From NCBI GenBank assembly GCA_026874595.1, contig CM049316.1:69156676-69220675 (forward strand): a stretch of DNA of 64,000 nucleotides, given 5' to 3'. Under the pieces are notes generated by a model that worked only from the letters and a program-made list of their open reading frames with translations, had not been told where the DNA came from and ran no database searches. Positions within the stretch are counted from its first letter, which is position 1; the number at the start of each line of letters is the position of its first letter. A program made the translations under genes and the position numbers. Below are positions 39,463 to 52,000 of this stretch, piece by piece. The stretch is from Sipunculus nudus (taxonomy: Eukaryota; Annelida; Sipuncula; Golfingiida; Sipunculidae).

Positions 39463-40521
39463 ATGGCGGCGTGTCATAACGCTCTTGCTACAGAACTCCG
39501 GGAATGTCCGATCTGTAAGGACGACATGCTAAACAAGACCCCAAAATTGCTGGAATGTAAACACTCATTTTGTTTGCCGTGTCTGACAGGATTAGCAGTG
39601 GCTCATCGCAAGTCGGGATTAAAAGTGCAGTGCCCAAAATGTAAACACAACACAAGAGTGAAGTCTGGTGACTTGTCCGACCTACAAGGTAATTTTTTGC
39701 TCGGGGAACTTCAGGCCGCAATTGATGAACACTTACGGTGTCCTTACTGTTTCTATTGTAACAAGTTAGGTAAAGGATCGAAGGCTGCCAGCCAGTGTAT
39801 GAATTGCCGCAGGTATTTATGTAAAGATTGTTTGGAGAAGCACAAGAAGAACCCACAATTTGCAAACCATGAGATAATTACTTTTATGGACGAAAAACAG
39901 GAGTTGTGCTCCTAACACAACGAAGTTGCACTGTACGTTTGCAGGGCATGTAGCCCTTCCCGGCTGATATGTGATGTATGTATGACAGTTGATGACCCAT
40001 GCCACGCTCCCGAGGAGTTCATTGACTATACGTCGGCACTTTCTGATATTGAGTTTCAGCTGCGGGCTCAGTTCTTTCGAAGTGACAATGCAGGAGATTT
40101 GTTATCTAAGGTAGAATACGAAAAGGAAATGCTTATAAAACATGTTTCAGATAATGCTGCAGCTTTCATAAGGAGAATAGAATCCACCAAAAAAGAGATT
40201 ATTTCTATAATTGAAGATTCTTTTGATACTGAGCCACTAAGACTGTCGTCCGAAGCTCTACAAGATTCAAGGCTGAGGGGACAGATGCTGCTAGAGAAAA
40301 AGGATAAGAGAGTAAATGAAATGGAAGAAGCAGTCACACATATTACCAATACATTAAAGGACCTATCAGCAGAGGAAGTAAAAGCTCGAAACTTTGATCC
40401 ATCCAAAATAGCTTATCCAAAGGTAAATTTGCCTCGTCTACAGCAAAATTTCCCCACAAGGGATCTTAATAATGCGGCGTTTGTCCTACTCACATTATGT
40501 ACTATATATTATTACATATGA
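39463..40521 (+). CDS. TRIM-type RING/B-box/coiled-coil protein with in-frame stop
   Basis: The start ATG (39463) has a Kozak-like AAAATGGCG. Codons 1-150 encode a RING (CPICKD, CKHSFCLPCL, CPKC) and a first B-box (CFYCN, CMNCRRYLCKDC...H). At 39913 a TAA interrupts the second B-box just before HNEVALYVCRACS...CDVC; the same frame then continues through this B-box and an acidic coiled coil (about 180-320) to 40521. TRIM proteins are ubiquitin ligases common in molluscan immunity. Without the stop the protein would be about 352 residues. It could be a pseudogene, a null allele or a base error; readthrough is less likely. A donor-like AAGGTAAAT at 40420 suggests the last residues may be intron. 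Confidence 0.8.
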
Positions 40522-41097
40522 TTACCGTCATCAATTTATGGTCCGTAAATTCAGCATTAGTGGAAGGTCAGAAACGCAAAATATTTGCATAACATTCATC
40601 TCAGCAAAAATATATTTTTAATAAATTTGCGCAATTACGTATTTCGATTATGGTCTGTGTTTAGAGCCTATTCTTTTTCTGTCTATGTACTGATTTATTG
40701 GATGTAACTTTTAATGAAGCCAAGGGGGCAATATTGGAAAAAAATATTATCATTCATCTTGTTCTATATCCTTTACAAATAAACACATTTAATTATTGCA
40801 TTCTAAGGTTTTTGTTTGATACACTGTAAAGAATCACATTCTCATATAAAATCTTCTCCATGCCATTTGATCGAAATAACTATGTGCAGATAAATTTAAT
40901 GGTTTTGCCGATGAACAAGTTGTTGGACAAGCTGTTAAAAAGCATAACATCTGAGTATAACTAAAAACTTTCAACTAACAGAATCCAGGTATCTACATTG
41001 CCTAAATTACAACCTAAAATTTTTAATGCAAGTGTATATTGTCATATTGTGTTTAACATTTAAGCATAATATTCATTCCTGATTTCCTCTAAAACAG
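40522..41097. other. AT-rich DNA after the TRIM-type gene
   Basis: No gene or repeat recognised in this stretch. Confidence 0.4.
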
Positions 41098-41154
41098 GAG
41101 GAAGAGCCTGGTGCTTGCGGAGCTTATATGAAATTGAAACTGGTTGATTTCTAA
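41098..41154 (+). pseudogene. relict CAP-Gly second-half exon
   Basis: After an AACAG acceptor, the frame EEEPGACGAYMKLKLVDF and a stop resemble the start of the intact second-half CAP-Gly exon at 42975 (EEMNPAGTDGTYMKTRLF). The Phe-x-Cys core and the rest are lost. Confidence 0.5.
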
Positions 41155-42252
41155 GCAAAGCTAGGTGAGTTTGCCACCCGTTAGGTCCGGGAAGGTCACT
41201 TCCTTCACTCTAAAATATCTACATCTAAAAATGCACATCTTATATCTTGGAAGTGTCAATGATTTCTGAAAATCAGGCGGCTCCAGAGCAAAGGGCACAA
41301 GCATAGCACTAAAAGGCAGATGAGATAACTAACAATAGGTTATGATATTCTTATGATATTCTGAATCTATGAATGATGAATTATTTCACGATGGTTTAAG
41401 CAGACTTTTGTCTTGTTTTCTAACATTCGATTGCTAAATCTAGAAGTGTAGGCGTAGCCTGATTACCTGCACTAAGGTCCTTAACCAACATTTTTTGTGT
41501 TCTTCACAGTGTCACTCCTAATACCGATGAATACCTCTGTCCCTCGCCGGGACAAACAAACTGACCCATATGACAATTGTATATACTTATTTTAATTAAA
41601 AATGTATAATGGTGATCTAGATTACCTTAATACCTTAATAGGTTAGTTTTATGAGTGTTATCCTAACCACCCACTAGGTTAATTCTTTTCGGGTTAAGTT
41701 GCCAAGGATACTAGACCAGCAGAAAAATATGAGGTATAATTAAGACATATTACTAGCCTGAGATATGGTGGTTTGTGCAGATTTTCACCTACACAGTTTA
41801 CAATTTTACTATCAATCATGGAGTTATTACAATGGGCCTCATAGGGAAATGATGAAATGTCACTTTGCAACTTATTTATAGAATCAAGCCAAATTATATA
41901 TATCAGATTTAGCTGAGGAGTGTCAAATCAGTATATGGCAAATTTCTTTTTCAGTAATTTGATGTGCATGCATTATTGGCATATCAAGTACCATGACACA
42001 TGTAACTAATACTGAGAGTATAGCCGAAAAAAACCTGTTTCATTAAAATAAACTAGGGTTCAACGGAATATTTCTTATTATTAAGGTTAGAACATAAGCA
42101 GTTTCATTTTTTACCTTTAATTTAACATCATCCGAGAATATATTGTACTACAACTCTCAAATCCAGATTGCTCATTGGAACTTACCATTCGTCCAAGTGA
42201 GTCAAGAGAACGCGAAACTATGTATTACAGTTCATGTGTGTTACATATTCAG

Positions 42253-43109
42253 AAGATAATCGAAAGAAAGAAGATTCAACAAGTCCAATCAAAAAGCCGC
42301 AATCAATTGAACGAATCATACATGAAGGTACACCTGTAGATGAGCCATCAGTGAAGCATGGAGACGGCACTAGTAAGGATATCAGTAAAAAGACAACAAC
42401 CAACAAACATCAGGTTCGTGTTCCTGTCCCGCTGTGTGCAAAAGACCTGGACACACCGCTTGATATAGGGTCAATGGTCGAGGTTAATGTGGCACGAGGG
42501 CAGCAGTTCGGTGTGATCAGATGGATCGGGTACTATGACTCACCTGAAAGACCACTTGCCGGAATCGAAATGGTATGCACCGTGTACACATTAAATCCCA
42601 AACCTTTTGTATCCAAAAACGATATTATCTGATACGGTTTACAGTATATGTAACACTTGACTGAAATAGAAAGACGAATCGCCCAGATTTAAAGAAAACC
42701 ATATTTCTTTTAAATTGCATCGCAACCATCACTTTCCTGTAAAGTTTAAAACAATTGCAAAGTGATGTTTAGTATTTTCAACAACATTTGACTGTTTCTT
42801 CATTTTGTAAACATAACGATTTTTAAGGTAAGATAACTGTTGAGTATGGATTTTACAGGACACTTGCATATTTTGTTACAGTTTCGGGTTTCTTATATAG
42901 TTTTTTTCAAGGGATCTCTTTAACTGAGACATATAGAGAAATCACTCAACAATTGTGTCTGTTTTGCTCACCAGGAGGAAATGAACCCGGCGGGCACAGA
43001 TGGAACTTATATGAAGACACGGTTGTTTACCTGTCGACGAAATAGGGCTATGTTTATGTTCCTAAAAAACTGTAGGCCTGACAGTCGTTTCCAAGAAAAG
43101 ACAGATTAA
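42253..43109 (+). CDS. CAP-Gly domain protein, two 3' exons
   Basis: Exon 42253-42572 (entry phase 1, exit phase 0) encodes a polar Lys/Ser/Thr-rich leader and LDIGSMVEVNV...QFGVIRWIGYYDSPERPLAGIE, a CYLD-type CAP-Gly core. Exon 42975-43109 supplies the second half (PAGTDGTYMKTRLFTC, RAMFMFL) and a stop. CAP-Gly domains bind C-terminal EEY/F tails or, in CYLD, NEMO/TRIP-type partners. It is the paralogue of the two CAP-Gly exons of the minus-strand CARD gene. Upstream exons are not visible; the TRIM exon exit phase does not fit, so fusion with TRIM is not supported. Confidence 0.75.
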
Positions 43110-46100
43110 GTGAAAAGGGGGTGTTTGTACAGTTGGTAATGTGTATACGGTTGTAAAGATACTCATAATTGTAGTAGGAAAGGGGAGGACTTAGGCTAGT
43201 GATTAAATGTTGGACTAAGGAGCGTAAGGCCCCCTTTTAAACCCCTCTCCCCCATGAACCAATGACATAATGATAATAGCTAACACATTTCCCATAGATT
43301 CACTCTGTCTTAACAAAAGGTTATGACTTCTAGATTAGTCCTTGCCACGTGTATATAACACCTGAAGTATAGAAGCCTTAATAACAACCTTTCTTTCGCA
43401 TGGCTACCTTCTTCTTCACTCAAAAACATTACCATCAACACGCCAAATACATGTCTGTTAAAATAGCTGTATTCAGAAATGATGTCAAAACCTTAAAGAA
43501 CACACCCCGACTTGCACATCGTCGACATACAACCATAATCAATATGGTGCAGATAACAAATTCACAGAGATGATTGGTACATACGAGGGCTCCAGACCTA
43601 TTGAATAACAGACCTGTCGAAATTCTAATATGGCCGCTATGCCCAATCGCTGATTTTGTTTTATCTGTTGATACCGTGCTTATTCAGACCGGTTTTTAGT
43701 TAGGCGGACTCACTGAATCGATTATCAATGGATCCTGATATCAAGCATTTAGTATATTTGCTTTCTGAAAGCAGAATGAGTTCTGATATTGAAACACATT
43801 CACATTATAAACTGCTGCTTCAGTTTCATAACAAAAATGTCTTATATGTCCCTCTAATTAAACACTAACTCATCGATCCAAGTAGACCACAGAGGTAATG
43901 GAATTCACAAAGAACAATCTCATTTATGAAATTCTTTCTCTCTGCTGTCAGGTTGGATATATGACGAAAATAATATTTGTTTTTAAAACTCGGCACAAAC
44001 AATGCTTTAGAAGAATTTAAACTTGACATAAATATTTAGTGTTAATAATTCACAATTTCATTGATTCCATGCCACTAGAAAATGTTACTCATTTTAATGT
44101 ATGGGTGTTGTTCGAACATTTGCAAGAATTATCACCATTACAAATCAGACTGTCATACATTAGAAAATCGCAAGTTAAGAACAGCCATAAGACATGCCTT
44201 TCTGTTTGTTTTACATGATGGTGTTTGCGTTATAATAGGTATACAAATTGTCTGTATATAATTACCTAATATTCATTCGTTTTAGTACCTGTTTACGGCA
44301 ATGTAATCTATTATTATATTTCACAATATTGTGTTACCTAAGGGTTTATAGAATTTGTTAATATACACAAAAGTACGTAGCTTACATTTTCCCCCCACAG
44401 AGTTAGATTCCTAGAGTTATGTTAAAGTGGCTCAAATATGTATATGAATTATATTTTATGGGAACAACAGTCAGAGACCAGTGACGCCAGTCGGAGACCA
44501 GAGCCGCAAACTTGGGTCTAGTTGTCTAGAATCTGAGTACCTGGACTCATTATATAACTGTGCAGCCAGTGCATTTAATGTGGACCATATTACTGCTGGT
44601 AAGGCGTAACAAGCTAGGAACCCTATCTGGTACCGGTAGGTGGTTTTGAATGCTTATGCTTTAATTTTTGTTAATATGTTCATTTCTTAGCCACTGCCTA
44701 GTGTTTGTTATGTACTCGAGTGTCAATATGATGTGTGCGCTATAAACACCAAAAAATCTCTACCTGATCACAAGGCAACCCGCTCCGTCACTTAGTAATG
44801 GCAGCTTGTTTAACTAAGGCACTTAAAATAGTCAACGTTTACCCGATGACAACCACCTTCATCCATTTGTTTTTATCAATGCAACGATATTTATCCAGCG
44901 AGCTGAAATGGATTTACCAACCCGTCTGCTCAAAAGAGGGCGCGACAGAGGGAGTATACCCCAGAGTTCCCTATAGTTGTTTTAGTGTCTTGAGTGTCTG
45001 ACGATATCTTTCTGGATATTAGATTCAAGCTTTGGGAAAGTTCCAAGTCTAGTTGATACAGCCTATACTGAGCGGGACGAGTGGTTTCACGATATGTTAG
45101 CCTAAATGGCATACGACGGATTCTCAGTCATATGAAATAATATATTTTAGTGTATTCCAGCTTAAACACCCGAAATATTGTCAGCACCTTAAAAAATTAC
45201 TTATGTATAACTGTAAAACCAAACTGAATTGGTCTTAGCACAGATTCAACGCCGGACTGACGTTTTATGTCCTACAAAAGATGGAGCATGGCCTCGCCCG
45301 TACTCCAGATTTCAATTTAAAGGAACGATTGCTACATTTAATTAAAAAAATCCTTTCAATTGTAATTATTTATCGAGTCTGGTTTTCTCTTTATATTCAC
45401 CATAAATATAAACTACATATCTTTTTATGATTCCTTATTGTCATTTTACTCAGATTTGTATATTACTTTAATAACATATGTATATGACACACTATAATGA
45501 AAAACAGACATCATTAAATATTGACGATAGAATATCTAGCTTAGTTGTTGCAGATGTTCAGGGCAACTGATAAATATTTGTTCAATCAGAACAGCAAATT
45601 AAATGTTTATAAATCACTTTCATGACTGTCATGTGATAAACGTTTGTATCGCATAGCATTCCCGTCCAAGGTTTCTCTCTATATATATGGTATTGTTAGC
45701 TCACTTTATCTCCTGTTGGTGATAGACTTCATTCAACTGAAGACTCGGCCTTTATAATCATTTCGGCTTAGTCAAAAGCCTTTTCTTTGGTCGATTACAA
45801 TGTAGCTCCAAATGGTAGTTACCGGAACATTCAACTGCCTCATGGTGTCCGCTCCCTCATTCGGCTAATTGCTTTTATAGATGATCATCGTTGTATTCGT
45901 TATTGGACCACAACACATATTATGGGCAGTCCGACAATAGAAATTAAAAATGATAAATTTTAGTGTTACCAATTGATTGTGCGCCGCACAACTGTTTTGT
46001 GCACGTTCTCTTCCAAAAGCGGTGACCGCAAGAACTTACCAGAATTATGTACCAGTCGCCAGTTAGAAAACGATCCAAAATATACAAGTAAACCCTGTGT

Positions 46101-48757
46101 CCGCCTTGCGTCATGTTAAGGGTGTGCATGCATTCTAAATTCTAAAAAAACGTTTTTACCAGTCAAAATATAGAATATACCTTTAACGATATCTCCACTG
46201 CCACCCCTACTTTAAATAAACTGGTTGAAAAATCTCCCAAAATGTTGACCACTTTATGGGCTATCTTTCCGTCCAATTCTGATGTCACTAGAGGATGGCG
46301 ACTTAGTTATACACAGGGAGTATGACCAGTATTGTTTTGCTAGTTTATTGTATATAGGTATAGAGTATCGTGTTTAGATATCCACGTGGGAACGTTGGGA
46401 ATGTTTCGTTTAATATCATTTTCAAAGCAGTTCAGTAGTCAGTAGGCACACCTGCCTCCTTTTGATGTTACTTTCAATAAAACTTAAATAGTAGTGAGAC
46501 GACTCTGTGAAGCGGTCTCCATAGTGACCACCGTCTGGTATAGACATCAATGCATAATTTTCACACGGTGTCATCACTGGGGGCGTAACCACATTAAGAT
46601 TCATGTGTATGATAGATATTCAACGTAGATGGAACTGATGATTGGACAAGAATGAAGCCGGAGTTGTGACGTCAACAGTCGCATAAAAGCAGTGATTACC
46701 AGGCATTATGCACAAGGACCTGAACAGCGCACGAGTTTGAGTGTAGTTTGCCGATAACTGCAGTTCTGTGGCAGCTGTGGGAGCCTTTGACTCCGAGCTC
46801 ATCAAGGAGATTTTTCGCGCGGTGCAAGAACTGTGCAATACGTCCGTTAAAACGGATATACTACAGCGAGCATCAGTTGTGAGAATGATCATCTTTCATC
46901 CGTAAACTTTTTGCGCGTGTATTGGTACCAAAGACACTCTGTGTCTATCAGTGAAACAACTCCGGATCACGTGAGGGCAACGGTCATGTGACCAGGTGAT
47001 TTGTCAGCAAAGACGTAGTGATTTAAAGGACTCGGTGTTTTATCGTGCACCGCTTCAGTGATGGTTGGTGATATGCCTCACAGAGATATATAAGTAACTT
47101 TATTCTTTGTTTTTATATATTTTTTTTCGTTACACAAGTCTTAGAGTCGTTATTTATGTATCTGGCCAGCCAGTTGATTTGACTATTTAAAAAGAACCTG
47201 AACGTTCACATCCCCTGCAGTGAGACATTTGGTCGATGCCATTTGAAGGTCAGGACGGTCGTAGACACATTATTCAGTCCTGGCCCTCAAGATAAACAAA
47301 TGTTACACACCTGCACACCTTCTTGTCTGATTCGGTTGTGTCTTATAAAATATTGCAGATGATAGCATAAAGCGACACCAGTTCGCGATGCAAGACCATT
47401 TATTTATTTCACAACATAATGAGAAGAAACGGGTCCACCGGGACAGCTTAGGCAGCTGTTATATGTATATTAGTGACAATATATTTTGTAATACATTTAC
47501 AGGTCGTTACAGTTCAGGCAATGATAGATCTGCTGCCTGCATGTAGTAAATATCGCTGATACCTCCAGAACATATATACAGATACATGGGTTATGGTTTA
47601 CAGAGGCACCTAATCTTTGAAGTAGCCGCTCATGCTGGTGGTAAAAAACAAATGCAGACATATTCAATCAAAACATGGCTAATTGTTTACATGTAGGCCT
47701 ATATCAATACTGACCTGTAATCTTTTAAATGCTATTCAAAAAGATAATCCATGTTGGACATATGATCCACGTTACATACCTTTACAGTTTATGACTGCAT
47801 GGATAAACATAAATAAACTCATCCTATGCTAATTTTCTTTGGAACGTTATTTGTACTACATGTGATCGATTTGGTCTTTTGACGGAGCCAATGTTTGTAT
47901 TAAGGAACACATATTTGCTTTTATCCTTTCACAAATGAAGATTAAAAAAATGATAACCACCCTTCCATATTGGCTCTTTTAGTTTTTTTTAGTGTATATT
48001 CAAGGAGCCGACTTTTAGGGCAACTTCGGGTACTTCTGCTGGTATATATAAAGAAATACATTTTTAAAGTGTATGCATATTTCTGTCTCTTAGTCCGAGT
48101 GATTAAAAAATGATTGGTCCTAGGATCTCACACGTCCAATCTTTAAACTTCCATTAGAATAAGTCTTCATCTGAAAGAAAACATTCTATTACAAAGGCAT
48201 AATTACATTTTACCTATGTGTAATATAACAATTGTCAGATAATCTTACTTTGCAACTTGATACATAAGAAAAAAATTGAAAATTTAATTTCTCATTCCAA
48301 TAACAAAATGAAAATGTACTTACCTGGTATATGGTCTGAGTTGACAAAATCCATCACAAGACTGTAATAGTATTGGAATATGTAACATATTTACCTAATT
48401 TATTTTAATATATAATATTTTTGCTTCTTGCGTTATATAATAAAATGGCATTTAGAAAGGCATGTTTTATACAGTTATTCTCCAAAATTTAAACATATTA
48501 AACATGTTTAACATGTTCAAGTGAAAGGATAGCTTTATATATTAATACCAAACATAAGTCAAATAAAGGTGTTCAAGGTAGAAATGTAAAATATCATGTG
48601 GAAATAAGATAATGCAATTTGCATGCATTTAATCTTCATGGTCTTCTCAGGAAGAAGAACATATTTTAATGTTAAAATGCAAAAAAAAATCATTAATTTC
48701 AAATGACTTACAAAATATATTTTACTACGTAATGCAATTTTGCCCCGTAGATCTCAC
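43110..48757. other. long intergenic or intronic region
   Basis: Most likely introns and 3' part of the minus-strand CARD gene plus spacer. A CRE with a TATA-like box (about 46665 and 46683) and two E-box-like sites (about 46967-46995) may form a promoter. Minus-strand frames at 46422 and 46620 have unusual G+C but no domain. Nothing else recognised. Confidence 0.4.
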
Positions 48758-49049
48758 CTCGCCATATATGTTCTAATATGTGAGGGAATTTCAGATTCCT
48801 GGTTTTCCAAATCCTTCCTGCTGGTGAAAACAGTTAGACGATGCCTTGTTAATGGCTTGAAGTTTCTGAATGACCCACTTTGGACCCAGTCTTCAAACCC
48901 TTTCTCTTGATACCAGTAACGTATGTATAATTCGGTACTTTGTGGAAGATCAAAGACATCACGGACAGCTGTTTTAACACTTCTAATATCAGGCTCTGTC
49001 TCCAAAAGTCTATTCAATGAGCCATATGTAGCAAGAAACTGTAGTTTAT
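48758..49049 (-). CDS. possible ubiquitin-like or PB1-like domain exon
   Basis: Begins KLQFLATYGSLNRLL, then IRSVKTAVRDVFDLP, ELYIRYWYQEKGFEDWV and HRLTVF: a strand-helix-strand order typical of a beta-grasp fold. Family uncertain. Entry phase 1, exit phase 2 at donor GAG|GTGAGA. Confidence 0.6.
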
Positions 49050-52000
49050 CTAAAATGCAAACCATAAGAAATAATGCAAAGTAAAGTTAACCTTAAAAAC
49101 AAACCTGTTACTTTAAGGGACAAGAAAAAGTAGTTTTTTATTAACTGTCTCCTATTATTACTCTTCACCATGATTTATGAGGATATTTTAATTCTGGGGT
49201 TATCCTAGCGAATTCATTCTTTTGTGCGACTTAAATTATCCCCTTGCATTGCCACACCACCTGACGGGAGTAATTCGGTTTTATGAATTTTATTACTATA
49301 TTTAGTATTTTATCTACTATAAAATCCATTATTTTACCTTTTTAAAAGTTCTAATCTTTAATACTTCTTTAATACTAATTAATATATTTCTCCATTTTAT
49401 TCCTTGATTCCAGTTCCATGGATTTATAATCAAGCTATGTAACCGAGTCATATTGTTAATATCTTTCCCGCATTTTACTGTATCTGCACCAGAAACAAGA
49501 CCACATGTATATTTAATGAATGAATAGCTAAAGCTAAGAGCAGCAACATCTTTAAAAATCATTGTTGGAACAGAATGGGCGCCTTTAGAAATCGAATACG
49601 TTGATTGATAAAAAGAACTTGTAACATGTTCAGATCGGAGGACGATGATGTATGGCTGAAGGTAAAATTATATACAAAATCTTATTCTCCTTCACAAACG
49701 CATCATTTATCACAATATACCAAGTCACACATTAAGAGTGGTCGCACTGAAAGTCAATTTTCAAATCCGTTGTGTTTTGTTAAACTCTCCAGTACCGTTG
49801 GCTGAATACAGGGATTAAGGTTAATCTATTCTTAAGACCAAAATATTGCATAGGTGTAATAATACAAACAATACTTCACCGCCTAAAGGATTGTATTCTT
49901 CTGGCTTGTCGACCTTTTTGCATCTGCTTAAGAACATAAACATGGCCCTTTTCGGAGCACATTTGAACAGTCTCGTGTTCATGTATATACCATCCGTACC
50001 AGCGGGAATGTCCTGCTCCTTTAAAAGTTATAAACAAATATTAAATTACTTTTCCAAAATGTGTTAATGATATTTCCTATTGGAAACTACTCAAATGAAC
50101 CATTAATCAGCAAATCTGACACAGGATTTTGTTTTATTACAGACACTTACACATATCCATATATCTAAATGTGTGCATGTATTCCTGAGGATTCTAGCAA
50201 AAGCAATGATAATATTTTTCATTTTATATATATTTGCATGTCAACATGCCAACATCGAAAAATAGTAAAAATGGTAAATTTGACGTAGCAGATGTAAAAT
50301 TTATCTTTGAAAACTATTCATTGTGTACTTAAAACCATTTGAGTTATAGATTGAAAACGATATACATTGTTAATGTTATTATATCATATTATGTCAATTT
50401 TTATTGAGAACGTGTAAAACAAACGACATATTGTCCAAGTTTGATAACCTATATTGAATGTGTTTATATAAAACTGCGTATGAAATTTGTAATGCATTTC
50501 AGTACCTGCAACACCCCGCACAAGATAGATAAAGATGCCTAACAATAATACTAAGATCATATGACAACAGGTGATAATTTACAAAAGATTGTCTGAAAAT
50601 AATTAGATTCTAAAAATGACGTAAACCATACTGAAACAAATAATGTGATAACACGTTGCGATCGCACATATGTCAACTTGAAAGTGCTTGGTGTCAATGA
50701 CAGTACAACGGAAACACACATATGAATATATATTTATCATAATAATAATAATAATGATAATAATAATAATTAATGGTATATGGAAACGGCCAAAAGTTGT
50801 CTTAATTCACAGGTGGTCTTATTAGAGAGGTCAGTTATAACCAATTTGAATGTATTCGATTCACTCATGGATGGTCTTGATAGTGGTGGTCGTTTCACTG
50901 TATACGCTTGTATATTCTTACCAATTCAATGCCAACAATAGGCTTCTCAGGTGAATCCCAGTAGCCAATCCATCTAATCACACCGTACTGCTGTTCACTG
51001 CCTTTGTAGTGGGGTATATTTACCGCCACCTTTGAACCTATATCAAATGGTATCTTTAAGTTTTTTACATCCAATGGCTGAGGAATCCGAGCGTTCTTTA
51101 AGGTGTTTTTGACAACTGCCTCATTTTTTTCCATTCTTCTCCTCATTGTCACCAGTAATACAATGTGCAACAGCAGCTTTGTGATTTCCTGGCATATGAT
51201 CTGCAGACTCTTGAGCACTGACCCGATCTAGAGACCTCATGACCGGATTCGTGTATGCAAGAGCATGTTCTGTTATAATTCGACCTGGACAATTAAAGAC
51301 ATCTATCACCAGTAAATGCATGTAACCCAAAAATTGAAATTAGTTACCCATGGGTCATGACGCTCAGCTTACTGGCATTGTAGAATTATTTTCATAACAG
51401 GGATTGAGATGAGATCTTTACAACTTTCGATGTGAGCTTGGCCATCTGACACAAGTCGCCAGTGATCATGAGCAAGTAATCGGTCACACATGTGAAGGAT
51501 GAATCCAATCATTACTGGTCTAGTTTTCAAACTTTGGTTGAAAAATTCTGTCTACCAAATGGTTTCAGACCTAATAAAAAACTCAGAACTCGGGACACTT
51601 GATGAAACCACAGTTGGGAAATATTAAGGAAAAATGTTTTAAAAATAGAAATGAAATACAAGTGACGCCACTAGATAGCAGGAACACATAAAAATAGTCA
51701 TGATCAATAAATTAGCAAAGTTTCAGGACACCATTTGATACCAGTTGAGAAATATTGCAGTATTTGAAGGTGTCAATAAAGATAAAAAAAATCGGTTAAA
51801 ATTAGAAAAAATACAGGTGGCGCCACCAGTGTTAAGCAGCTAATGAAACTGCCAAAGCAAGAGTTAAGCAAGGCAAGAATCATGGCAATCGATGAATTAA
51901 TTATTTTAGATAACAGAGCTTCTATATTAAATGTTTCATTATTCTGGAATACGAAAACAATGGCGGTGAACTACTTAAAGTGTCCAGGAAATTTTTATTG

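Noticed and set aside
39463-43109. One TRIM-CAP-Gly fusion gene
   Set aside because: The TRIM exon exit phase (0) does not fit the CAP-Gly entry phase (1), and an intact connecting exon is missing.
46422-46892. Two minus-strand frames near 46.5 kb
   Set aside because: Better G+C than the surroundings but no domain, signal or splice support; possibly a promoter region.
14707-47062. Shared GTGCACCGCTTCAG at 14707 and 47047
   Set aside because: A single 14-base match is expected by chance in a window of this size.
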